From: Glaciecola sp. UBA1851
Lineage (GTDB): Bacteria; Pseudomonadota; Gammaproteobacteria; Enterobacterales; Alteromonadaceae
Direction of reading: 5' to 3'
Assembly (NCBI GenBank): GCA_002338515.1
Contig: DDIL01000062.1
Span: forward strand, 2,633 to 15,934
Length of the DNA stretch: 13,302 nucleotides
The first letter of the stretch is position 1. Each line of letters opens with the position of its first letter. The notes beneath the pieces are model-generated. The model worked only from the letters and a program-made list of their open reading frames with translations, did not search any database and was not told the origin of the DNA. Below, one piece after another: positions 6,952-13,302 of the stretch. The translations under genes were made by a program, and so were the position numbers.

Positions 6952-7668
6952 TTAGATTGAAAAGTTTATGCCACTATAATCTTGAGCAGCAAATAACATA
7001 GCCCGAGGTTCTTCATCACCTTGCTTATTTAACATGGCGGGTAATAAAGCGCCTGGTAGCACAGAACTAACATCATTCCATGCATTTGGACCACCTAAGT
7101 CTGTTCTACACCAACCTGGATCTAATAAATTAGCTAATACCCCAGTGTTTGCAAGTTCTACCGCCAAATCACGTGTATATTTATCTAACGCGGCTTTTGT
7201 AATACTGTATGCATCAAGTTGGGGGGTGTCTTTAATGCCAGAAGTAACATTAATGATTCGTCCATATCCTCTAGCTTTCATTTGCTTTGCAAAGAAATTA
7301 CATATTTGAATGACAGCTAATACATTAACTTGAAAGCTTTCATGGTAGTCTTCAATTGGCGCATCGAATAACTCAATAAATTGCGTCATGACTGCAGCAT
7401 TGTTATATAGAATATCTATACCACCACTGGCCTCTTCAGCTTGCTCAACAAAAGACTCAATTGACTTAGGACTGTTTAAATCACATGCCAACTGAACAAT
7501 CTTAACATTGTGTAACTTAACAAGCTCAATGGTTTTAGCTTGGTTTTCAACAGCGCTTGAATGTATGACTAAGTTCACTCCCTTTTGCGCCAAACCGATT
7601 GCAATTTGTTGCCCAACGCCTCTACTCGCGCCTGTCACTAACGCCCACTTATTTTTAATGTCACTCAT
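6952..7668 (-). CDS. SDR family NAD(P)-dependent oxidoreductase
   Basis: Classical short-chain dehydrogenase/reductase, 238 residues from the preferred ATG at 7668. Counting from that Met, the cofactor motif TGASRGVG is at 12-19, NNAA at 89-92, and the catalytic residues are Ser143, Tyr154 and Lys158 in the YxxxK motif. The segment LLDPGWCRTDLGGP fits the PGxxxT substrate-loop region. The upstream ATG at 7680 has no ribosome site, whereas GGA inside it sits 7 bases before the ATG at 7668, so the shorter form is preferred. It is the second gene of a minus-strand pair with an aldo/keto reductase (64 bases between them) and is probably co-transcribed with it. The substrate cannot be assigned; reduction of small carbonyl compounds or an alcohol/ketone interconversion is likely. 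Confidence 0.92.
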   Translation of the reverse strand: MSDIKNKWALVTGASRGVGQQIAIGLAQKGVNLVIHSSAVENQAKTIELVKLHNVKIVQLACDLNSPKSIESFVEQAEEASGGIDILYNNAAVMTQFIELFDAPIEDYHESFQVNVLAVIQICNFFAKQMKARGYGRIINVTSGIKDTPQLDAYSITKAALDKYTRDLAVELANTGVLANLLDPGWCRTDLGGPNAWNDVSSVLPGALLPAMLNKQGDEEPRAMLFAAQDYSGINFSI

Positions 7669-7675
7669 CGTTTTT

Positions 7676-7678
7676 TCC
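7676..7678 (-). promoter_or_regulatory. GGA ribosome site deciding the SDR start
   Basis: The bases GGA just inside the upstream in-frame ATG (7680) stand 7 bases before the second ATG (7668). The upstream ATG itself is preceded only by AT-rich DNA with no ribosome site. Confidence 0.5.
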
Positions 7679-7732
7679 ATACATAAAATTATTACTCACT
7701 AACAGACCTATTTGTTGCTGCTACTCATTAAA

Positions 7733-8758
7733 TCAAATATTACCTCTTACATTTGGGCGAACTTTCGACAAATAAAATTCACGTAAGTCTTGGTGAGTTG
7801 ACTTAGATAGCGATGGTAAATTAGCGGCTTGGGCATTGCCCACTACTTGTTGTGCATTGGAAGCACCAGCTAACACGCTAGAAACACCCTCTTGGTCAAG
7901 GCACCAACGTATAGCAAATTGTGCCATCGTCATCCCGTCTGGGATAAATGTTTTTAATTCATCAACTAATGCTAATCCTTTCTCATATGGCAAGCCCGAA
8001 AATGTCTCTCCAACACTGAATGCAGCCCCATCTTTGTTGTAATTCCTATGATCACTACTAGAAAATTGAGTGTCAGCTTTCATTTTCCCAGTTAATAAAC
8101 CGCTTGCAAGCGGTAATCGAGCTAAAATGCCCACACCTTTGTTTTTGGCGTCCATGATTAGCGATTCGCATGCATCTTGGCGAAAGATATTAAGGATAAT
8201 TTGTAATGAAGTAATACTTGGTATATCTAGGCAAGTTCTAGCCTGTTCAATCGTTTCAACACTTGCCGCTATATTAGAAACAAGGCCTTCTTTTTTTAAG
8301 TCATCAATGCAATACCAAAGTGTATCATCAGTTAACATATCTGCTGGAATGCAATGCATTTGCAAAAGTGGTAAGCAAGGTAATTGCAAGCGCTGTAATG
8401 AATCATCAATACTGCGGCGGATATTATCCGCTGTGTAACCGTTTGGGTATAACTCGCCATTACGGCCAAATTTGGTGGCTATAACCCTATCTCGTTTATT
8501 ATTTTTGCACCAATCGCCAATTAAACGTTCACTTTGACCGCCACCGTACACGTCAGCTGTATCCCAAAAAGTGATGCCTGAACTATCTGCAGCTGCTAAA
8601 ATCTGATTAACGCGTTGCTCATCTATTGGGCCAAAGTCACCGCCTAACTGCCAGCAGCCTAATCCAACTTCTGACACCTCTAATCCACTATCTCCTAGTG
8701 GTCTTTTGCCTATATTCTGCAGCGTTGCTTCACTTGGTGGTTGGTTTACTATATTCAT
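7733..8758 (-). CDS. Aldo/keto reductase
   Basis: A 341-residue NADPH-dependent aldo/keto reductase of the Tas/YajO-like bacterial type with a TIM-barrel fold. The catalytic tetrad is visible: Asp66 in WDTADVYG, Tyr71, Lys96 in ATKFGR and His135 in LLQMHC. The start LGDSGLEVSEVGLGCWQLGG is the usual first strand and loop, and the C-terminal VSSVLAGASNAQQV is the usual cofactor-phosphate segment (variant of IPGaxxxxQ). About 18 extra residues precede the barrel. It is the first gene of the operon with the SDR gene and is read divergently from a LysR regulator 99 bases away, which probably controls it. Reduction of an aldehyde or ketone is inferred; the natural substrate is unknown. Confidence 0.94.
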   Translation of the reverse strand: MNIVNQPPSEATLQNIGKRPLGDSGLEVSEVGLGCWQLGGDFGPIDEQRVNQILAAADSSGITFWDTADVYGGGQSERLIGDWCKNNKRDRVIATKFGRNGELYPNGYTADNIRRSIDDSLQRLQLPCLPLLQMHCIPADMLTDDTLWYCIDDLKKEGLVSNIAASVETIEQARTCLDIPSITSLQIILNIFRQDACESLIMDAKNKGVGILARLPLASGLLTGKMKADTQFSSSDHRNYNKDGAAFSVGETFSGLPYEKGLALVDELKTFIPDGMTMAQFAIRWCLDQEGVSSVLAGASNAQQVVGNAQAANLPSLSKSTHQDLREFYLSKVRPNVRGNI

Positions 8759-8857
8759 TAAGATCTTCTATTTATTCAGTGTTTTTTGTTTATATTTTTA
8801 ATTTTATTTATTATTCTTTGGTTTATCAATATACACAAATTAAAAGATTGTTCACAT
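8759..8857. promoter_or_regulatory. Divergent promoter/operator region of the LysR divergon
   Basis: 99 very AT-rich bases separate the aldo/keto reductase and LysR start codons. Both promoters and the LysR binding site should lie here. The 8-bp palindrome AAGATCTT (8760-8767) is close to the reductase start. T-N11-A matches are too frequent in such DNA to single one out, so I do not place the operator. Confidence 0.5.
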
Positions 8858-9763
8858 ATGAAAACAGATATCTTTAAAAACGTGATTCTTCTTGTGGCGG
8901 TAGCCGAACATAAAAGCTTAACGTTAGCTGCTGAACAGCTCGGTTGTTCCAAAGCGCATTTAAGTCAACAAATTAAAAAGCTAGAACAACAGTATAAAAT
9001 TCAGTTGTTTCATCGCACAACACGTCAACTAAAATTAACGACAATTGGAGAAAGTTTTCTACTCGAATGCAAACAAGCCATTAAATTGGTAGAGCAAGCT
9101 GAATTACATTTGATGGATACACAAAATACACTCAGTGGAACAATTAATGTGACATCTGTTGGTGGAATATTTGGAGAGAAATATATTGCACCCGCTGTCA
9201 TCAGTTTTATGAAGCAACATCCAGATATCAAAATAAATTTGGATTTTAGTTCTCATCATCAAGACTTAATTTCAAGCCCGTATGACTTAGCGATTCGAAT
9301 GGGGCCTTTAGAAGATTCAAGTTTAGTAGCTAAACGTTTGTGTACTTACAAACCCACTCTTGTTGCGAGTCCACAGTATCTAAAACACTATGGAACCCCT
9401 AAACACCCAAAAGACCTTTCAAATCATCGTACTATTTCAGGTAGCATAACAAGATGGCAATTTTTGAGAGAAGTGAAATCATCTACACGGTCTTCTGAAA
9501 AATATGAACATGTAGTAAGTAGCATCTTAAGTAGTAGCAATGGGCATGTTATGTTAAGTGCATGTGAGGCAGGGCTTGGTATCGCTCGACTCCCGTCGAT
9601 GTATGTAGACAAGAGTTTAGAAACAGGCAAGTTAGTTTCTATTTTGACAAGATGGAATCAAACTCAACACCCATGCAGCGTGGTTTACCCTCCTGGTCAA
9701 TTTAGACTGAATCGAGTAAAGGCGTTTACTGATTGGCTTACCGAATACGTCCCACAATCGTGA
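8858..9763 (+). CDS. LysR family transcriptional regulator
   Basis: A 301-residue LysR-type regulator of the CrgA-like group. Residues 1-60 form the winged helix-turn-helix (AEHKSLTLAAEQLGCSKAHL, then SQQIKKLEQQ, FHRTTRQLKLT), followed by a linker helix and a periplasmic-binding-protein-like effector domain from about residue 95 (GTINVTSVGG, DLAIRMGPLEDSSLVAKRL, CEAGLGIARLPS). The ATG at 8858 is chosen because MKTDIFKNVILLVAVAEHKS is the normal LysR opening. An upstream in-frame ATG at 8786 would add 24 hydrophobic residues from AT-rich DNA and fits no known LysR. It faces the aldo/keto reductase and SDR operon, which it probably activates in response to a ligand bound by the effector domain. 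Confidence 0.94.
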   Translation: MKTDIFKNVILLVAVAEHKSLTLAAEQLGCSKAHLSQQIKKLEQQYKIQLFHRTTRQLKLTTIGESFLLECKQAIKLVEQAELHLMDTQNTLSGTINVTSVGGIFGEKYIAPAVISFMKQHPDIKINLDFSSHHQDLISSPYDLAIRMGPLEDSSLVAKRLCTYKPTLVASPQYLKHYGTPKHPKDLSNHRTISGSITRWQFLREVKSSTRSSEKYEHVVSSILSSSNGHVMLSACEAGLGIARLPSMYVDKSLETGKLVSILTRWNQTQHPCSVVYPPGQFRLNRVKAFTDWLTEYVPQS

Positions 9764-9850
9764 AACAAATAGCGTTAACAAAATTCATATAGAAAAGGTC
9801 ATCAGGCTTAAACTGTCACAAGTGAATTGACCTTAACCTTAAAATTAATC

Positions 9851-9864
9851 ATGTCATACGACAT
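9851..9864. terminator. Possible weak hairpin between LysR and the isomerase gene
   Basis: ATGTC and GACAT pair in 5 bp around ATAC, followed on the plus strand by a five-T run at 9870-9874. The stem is short and AT-rich. A longer-loop repeat AAGGTCA / TGACCTT (9795-9801, 9828-9834) is also present. Either could end the two converging transcripts, but neither is convincing. Confidence 0.25.
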
Positions 9865-9875
9865 ATAAATTTTTG

Positions 9876-10769
9876 TTATTGTAACTGGGGTTTAATATAT
9901 TGAATACTTTTAGGAATTTGAGTCAACACTCGAGACGACTCATCTTCAATAAAATAATATTTAATCCCCTGTTTTCTTGCTTCTTTAATTACTTCGCTAA
10001 TACCCACATCGCCGTCTCCTAAAACAACGTTAGTTTCAACATCTGCGCTGCCAGTACTGCTATTAGGAGAGCCAGGCAGTCTATCTTTGAGGTGTAAAGA
10101 GGTAAATCGCCCCTCGTACTTTCTCAAGATTTCAACAGGATTACCGCCTCCTTGCTTTATCCAGAATACATCCATTTGAATATCGGCTTCCGTTACATTT
10201 TGAATAATATGATCAAGTAAGGTTCCATCTTGATATTCTGTTAATTCATAGCCATGCGGATGATATTGTAAGGTAATACCGTGCTCTTTAAGGACTTTAC
10301 CGCCTTCGTTCAATACTTTTATTGTCGCGTTAGCGTCATCAATAGTGAAACCTATATCGCCATTATGAGGTACCCAATAAATAGTTGCATATTTTGCACC
10401 GTAATAGTGTGCTTTATAAGCAGCCCCCATAGGGTTATCACGCATTTCTTCAAAAGAGGTATCTACACTCACTATTTCTATATCGTGTTCCTCTAACAGA
10501 GCTTTAAAATCCATTAAGCTTTTACCATGTAGCATTCCTCCGCCTTCAACAGCATTTATGCCCCATTTTTTGACGTATGCGAGTGCCTGTTTTGTATCTT
10601 CAGCCATTTGATTACGTAAACTATATAACTGCAGACCCATAACTGGCGACTCATGGTCGTTATGCCCATGATCATGAGCATTTGCGTTCAACGCAAAGGT
10701 TAAACTCAAAAAGAATGTTGTGCACAAGGTGAACAATTTTAACACCTGTTTAATTTGGGCTAACCTCAT
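9876..10769 (-). CDS. Exported sugar phosphate isomerase/epimerase-like TIM barrel protein
   Basis: A xylose-isomerase-like TIM barrel (AP_endonuc_2 superfamily), 297 residues from the ATG at 10769. That start gives a clean Sec signal peptide (MRLAQIKQVLK, hydrophobic core, cleavage after LNANA near 31), whereas the ATG at 10829 would add 20 residues and overlap the upstream GMC gene by 32 bases. The mature protein starts with a His-rich stretch, HDHGHNDHE (32-40). Likely metal ligands of the barrel are Glu75, His170, Asp200, His226 (LHLKDR) and Glu275. The motif MDVFWIKQGGGNPVEIL is characteristic of the family members that accompany sugar dehydrogenases. It is the last gene of the operon with the GMC oxidoreductase and its small subunit, 28 bases downstream of the former. 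Relatives isomerise keto-sugars or eliminate the aglycone from 3-keto-glycosides; this role here is inferred. Confidence 0.9.
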   Translation of the reverse strand: MRLAQIKQVLKLFTLCTTFFLSLTFALNANAHDHGHNDHESPVMGLQLYSLRNQMAEDTKQALAYVKKWGINAVEGGGMLHGKSLMDFKALLEEHDIEIVSVDTSFEEMRDNPMGAAYKAHYYGAKYATIYWVPHNGDIGFTIDDANATIKVLNEGGKVLKEHGITLQYHPHGYELTEYQDGTLLDHIIQNVTEADIQMDVFWIKQGGGNPVEILRKYEGRFTSLHLKDRLPGSPNSSTGSADVETNVVLGDGDVGISEVIKEARKQGIKYYFIEDESSRVLTQIPKSIQYIKPQLQ

Positions 10770-10797
10770 ATCATGTATACCTAATTTATCATCGAAT

Positions 10798-12531
10798 TTA
10801 GATTCGACCTTGTTTAAATTCTTTTGCACAATAATCTACCGCTCTGGCTGTCAGTGCCATAAATGTCAGAGATGGATTAACAGTGGCACTACTGCAATAA
10901 CTTGAGCCATCTGTAACAAATAAATTACTAATATCGTGGGCTTGATTATATCCGTTTAAAACTGAACTTTTTGGGTCTTTACCCATACGAGCAGTGCCCA
11001 CTTCATGTATCGCTAAACCGGGTGGTTTAACGTCAATTGATACATAACTATTGATATTAGTTGCGCCTACTTTTTTAAGCATTTTTTCGCAAGTTTCAGC
11101 AGAGTCTTCCATCATAAATCGTTCGTTATCAGACCATTTAGCATTAAAATGTAGTTGTGGTATTCCCCATTTGTCTTTTTTGGTTGGATGCAAACTGACC
11201 TGATTTTCGAACCTAGGCAACATTTCACCTTGAGTAGACAAATTAAATGACCATGGTCCCGGTTTAGTAAGTGAATCCTTAAATTCTGCACCTACACCTT
11301 GTTGCCAAGCATTACCTTTCCAATTAGCACGATACGCGCCACCACCTAATGCATATCCTCTTATATATTTAGTATGATATTTTTCCGGAGAGTAACGGAA
11401 GTTAGGCATATAAATTCCGGTAGGCCGCCTTCCGGAATAGAATTCATCATGGTAGCCTTCAATTGAACCTGAAGCCCCAGCTCCGAAACAATGGTCCATT
11501 AAATAATGTCCTAACACACCTGATTTATTAGCTAGGCCGTTAGGATATGTTTTTGTTTTAGTATTCATTAAGACTTGCGTAGAGCCTAAGGTAGACGCAC
11601 ACAAAAACACAATTTTGGCTCTATACTCGCGGGTAGTAAGCGTATCGTTATCAACGACATTTACACCTTTTACTTTCTGAGAGTTTTCATCATAAATTAA
11701 ACTGTGTACAACGCTATTAGGGGCAATATGTAAGTTACCCGTGGCAACTGCCGCGGGTAAAGTAGAGCTTTGCGTTGAAAAGTATGCACCAAACGAACAC
11801 CCTTTTTGACACTCATTTCGTGCCTGACAAACAATTCGGCCTTGTTGTATTTGATAAGTTGTAGGTTTAGTCAAATGTGCCGTTCTTCCAATCATCATTG
11901 GTCTATCAGGATAATACTTGGCCAGCTTTGCTTGAATATCCAATTCAGGTTTAGTCAATTCAAAAGGAGGTTGAAACTCACTATCAGGTAGCTGAGGTAA
12001 GTTAGCTTTCGCTCCTGATATTCCTGCATGTTTTTCAACATACGAGTACCAACTGCTTAAATCTTTATATCTAATTGGCCAATCATTTCCATAACCGTCT
12101 GCTTTATTCGCTTTAAAATCAAATTCACTCATTCGATACGATTGACGGTGCCAAGTTAGAGATTTACCACCTAATTGATTACCTCTAATCCAACTGAAAT
12201 CGGTACCCTTTTCTTTACTGTATGGCAAATCTTTATCATTACCAAAAAAAGCTCGTGTGGCATGACTAAATGCATAACATTTAGATTGCTCTTTGTATTG
12301 TTGCTCAACTAATAAATTTTCTACTTTAGAGCGATGCGCTAGTTGCCATACAGGTTTATTTTCGAACTCATAGTCTTTCCTGTGCTCAACGACTCGACCA
12401 CGCTCTACCATTAACGTTTTAAATCCTCGCTCACAGAATTCTTTCGCAGCCCATCCACCTGTAATGCCAGAGCCAACAATAATGACATCAAATTCTTCGC
12501 TTGTTTTATTTATATATAATTTTTCATTCAT
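10798..12531 (-). CDS. GMC family FAD oxidoreductase, catalytic subunit of a sugar/glucoside dehydrogenase
   Basis: FAD-dependent GMC dehydrogenase, 577 residues, of the gluconate/fructose/glucoside-3-dehydrogenase large-subunit type. Numbers below count one extra residue for an upstream TTG codon (12534). The FAD dinucleotide fold is FDVIIVGSGITGG (15-27) followed by Glu45 in VERG; RGNQLGGKSLTWH (117-129) is the family GG segment. Catalytic His510 (HEVGTARMG) and Asn553 (NPSLTFMA) are in the C-terminal domain. Cys236, Cys242 and Cys246 form C-x5-C-x3-C, the spacing of the [3Fe-4S] motif in bacterial FAD glucose dehydrogenase. There is no signal peptide; export together with the Tat-bearing small subunit encoded 43 bases upstream is expected. 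The ATG at 12531 follows a strong ribosome site GGTGGAG. The substrate, probably a sugar or glycoside oxidised in the periplasm, is inferred. Confidence 0.93.
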   Translation of the reverse strand: MNEKLYINKTSEEFDVIIVGSGITGGWAAKEFCERGFKTLMVERGRVVEHRKDYEFENKPVWQLAHRSKVENLLVEQQYKEQSKCYAFSHATRAFFGNDKDLPYSKEKGTDFSWIRGNQLGGKSLTWHRQSYRMSEFDFKANKADGYGNDWPIRYKDLSSWYSYVEKHAGISGAKANLPQLPDSEFQPPFELTKPELDIQAKLAKYYPDRPMMIGRTAHLTKPTTYQIQQGRIVCQARNECQKGCSFGAYFSTQSSTLPAAVATGNLHIAPNSVVHSLIYDENSQKVKGVNVVDNDTLTTREYRAKIVFLCASTLGSTQVLMNTKTKTYPNGLANKSGVLGHYLMDHCFGAGASGSIEGYHDEFYSGRRPTGIYMPNFRYSPEKYHTKYIRGYALGGGAYRANWKGNAWQQGVGAEFKDSLTKPGPWSFNLSTQGEMLPRFENQVSLHPTKKDKWGIPQLHFNAKWSDNERFMMEDSAETCEKMLKKVGATNINSYVSIDVKPPGLAIHEVGTARMGKDPKSSVLNGYNQAHDISNLFVTDGSSYCSSATVNPSLTFMALTARAVDYCAKEFKQGRI

Positions 12532-12538
12532 CAATCTA

Positions 12539-12545
12539 CTCCACC
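12539..12545 (-). promoter_or_regulatory. Strong Shine-Dalgarno site of the GMC gene
   Basis: GGTGGAG on the minus strand, 7 bases before the ATG at 12531. It selects ATG at 12531 over the overlapping in-frame TTG at 12534 and indicates independent ribosome loading inside the operon. Confidence 0.75.
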
Positions 12546-12574
12546 TTTACTTCGCAAAAGAATATCCGTCATGA

Positions 12575-13213
12575 TTAGTAATAGGCATGTGCGCCCCAAT
12601 CTTTTGTGGTTTCATCAATTTTAATCGACCCTTTAAATCCGCCTGGTACCGGTTGATAAATTAGCGCTTTCGTTGAGCCAACTTCAGACGTAAAAAAACC
12701 AAATACCAATAAATATTTCAACTGTGAAAATTGATATCGGTCAGTTTCTGAAAATCCAATTTGTTGTTCTATTTCTCTTAATATTTGTTGTTGTTCAGTA
12801 AAAGCCAATTTAATAAAATTTTCATGTCTACCCGCTTTTGAAATCTTATCTACAATTTCAATATACTGTTTTTGTGAATTTTGGGAATAACAATGGAACA
12901 ACTGATCGTCAACAAAACCATGACAATCTACTTCGCTAGCTGAAGGTGTTTCAGTGCGAGGTAAAATAGCATCTCCGATAAATTTTAGTGTCATCATTTG
13001 CGGTTGCGAAAATATTTTACCCGGACTTAATTCAGACTGTTTTTTAATGTTATATGCTAACGCTTTTGTTATAGCACTACCGCCAAGAACGGCTCCAGCG
13101 GTGACAACCCCAAAAGCAGCGGTCATTTTTTTCATAAATACGCGACGAGAAACTCCTTCCCAATCTTGATAATCTTCTGAAGTATTATTTAAGGTTTGTC
13201 TTGTTTTCTTCAT
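12575..13213 (-). CDS. Gluconate 2-dehydrogenase subunit 3 family protein with Tat signal
   Basis: Small subunit of a membrane-associated or periplasmic flavin dehydrogenase, 212 residues. A canonical twin-arginine motif SRRVFMK is at 22-28, after an unusually long polar N-region, with a Gly/Ala-rich hydrophobic core to about 50 and cleavage near ALA at 53. The mature part shows the family pattern: LKFIGDAILPRTETPSASEV, FVDDQLFHCY, then LLVFGFFTSEVGSTKALIYQ and PVPGGFKGSI. It has no catalytic residues of its own; in related complexes it escorts the folded, FAD-loaded GMC subunit through the Tat pore and stabilises it. It is first in the operon, 43 bases before the GMC gene. The ATG at 13213 follows AGGAAAAGAG, a good ribosome site. 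Confidence 0.92.
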   Translation of the reverse strand: MKKTRQTLNNTSEDYQDWEGVSRRVFMKKMTAAFGVVTAGAVLGGSAITKALAYNIKKQSELSPGKIFSQPQMMTLKFIGDAILPRTETPSASEVDCHGFVDDQLFHCYSQNSQKQYIEIVDKISKAGRHENFIKLAFTEQQQILREIEQQIGFSETDRYQFSQLKYLLVFGFFTSEVGSTKALIYQPVPGGFKGSIKIDETTKDWGAHAYY

Positions 13214-13302
13214 TTCTCTTTTCCTATTAAAAGACGCTTTTTATCAAGTAAAAGTAAATTTAATATTCATTTATCTTTTTAACGCGCTCTTAAGCGTGAT
13301 GT
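13214..13302 (-). promoter_or_regulatory. Upstream region of the dehydrogenase operon
   Basis: These 89 bases to the window edge hold the ribosome site AGGA (13222-13225) and should contain the operon promoter. A short inverted repeat ACGC / GCGT around eight bases (13282-13297) near the edge could be an operator or belong to the next gene. No -35/-10 pair is convincing, and the operon might begin beyond the window. Confidence 0.35.

Noticed and set aside
8786..8857. N-terminal extension of the LysR gene with a hydrophobic segment
   Set aside because: The 24 extra residues come from the AT-rich divergent promoter region, have no ribosome site and no counterpart in LysR proteins; the normal start is at 8858.
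8626..8877. 83-codon plus-strand frame with hydrophobic composition
   Set aside because: It is antisense to the start of the aldo/keto reductase and runs through the promoter region; the hydrophobicity follows from T-rich DNA.
10770..10829. Longer isomerase form starting at 10829
   Set aside because: It would put 20 polar residues before the signal peptide and overlap the GMC gene by 32 bases; the ATG at 10769 gives a normal signal peptide.

Overview
The window looks like chromosomal DNA of an AT-rich, Gram-negative, probably marine gammaproteobacterium of the Alteromonadales type. The evidence is a lipobox-bearing M3 peptidase, an MlaC that closely resembles the E. coli protein, an MntP, a UspA of the gammaproteobacterial pattern, and a Tat-dependent sugar-oxidising operon. 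The genus assignment is inference. I see no phage, transposon, CRISPR, tRNA or rRNA.

Left part (1-6814): an outer-membrane-type lipoprotein oligopeptidase of the M3/Dcp family closed by a strong intrinsic terminator; an AT-rich 387-base gap with palindromes; a coiled-coil/PAS/GGDEF/EAL cyclic-di-GMP protein; and, converging on it with a 26-base overlap, an orphan mlaC that starts with GTG. A 335-base gap with a possible coding relic follows, then mntP (manganese exporter) on the minus strand and a universal stress protein gene on the plus strand, sharing a 306-base divergent promoter region. These genes look like independent housekeeping or stress units.

Middle part (6952-9763): a classic LysR divergon. 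A LysR-family regulator on the plus strand faces an aldo/keto reductase and an SDR oxidoreductase that form a two-gene minus-strand operon. The regulator probably controls the two NAD(P)H-dependent reductases; their substrate cannot be read from the sequence.

Right part (9876-13213): the most interesting block is a three-gene minus-strand operon, transcribed as a Tat-signal gluconate-2-dehydrogenase-subunit-3-like small subunit, then a GMC flavoprotein, then an exported sugar phosphate isomerase/epimerase-like TIM barrel. The GMC protein carries a C-x5-C-x3-C motif with the spacing of the [3Fe-4S] motif of bacterial FAD-dependent glucose/fructose dehydrogenases. I read the operon as periplasmic glycoside/sugar oxidation (glucoside 3-dehydrogenase type) followed by isomerisation or elimination of the keto-sugar. 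No cytochrome c subunit is in the window, so the electron acceptor is unknown.
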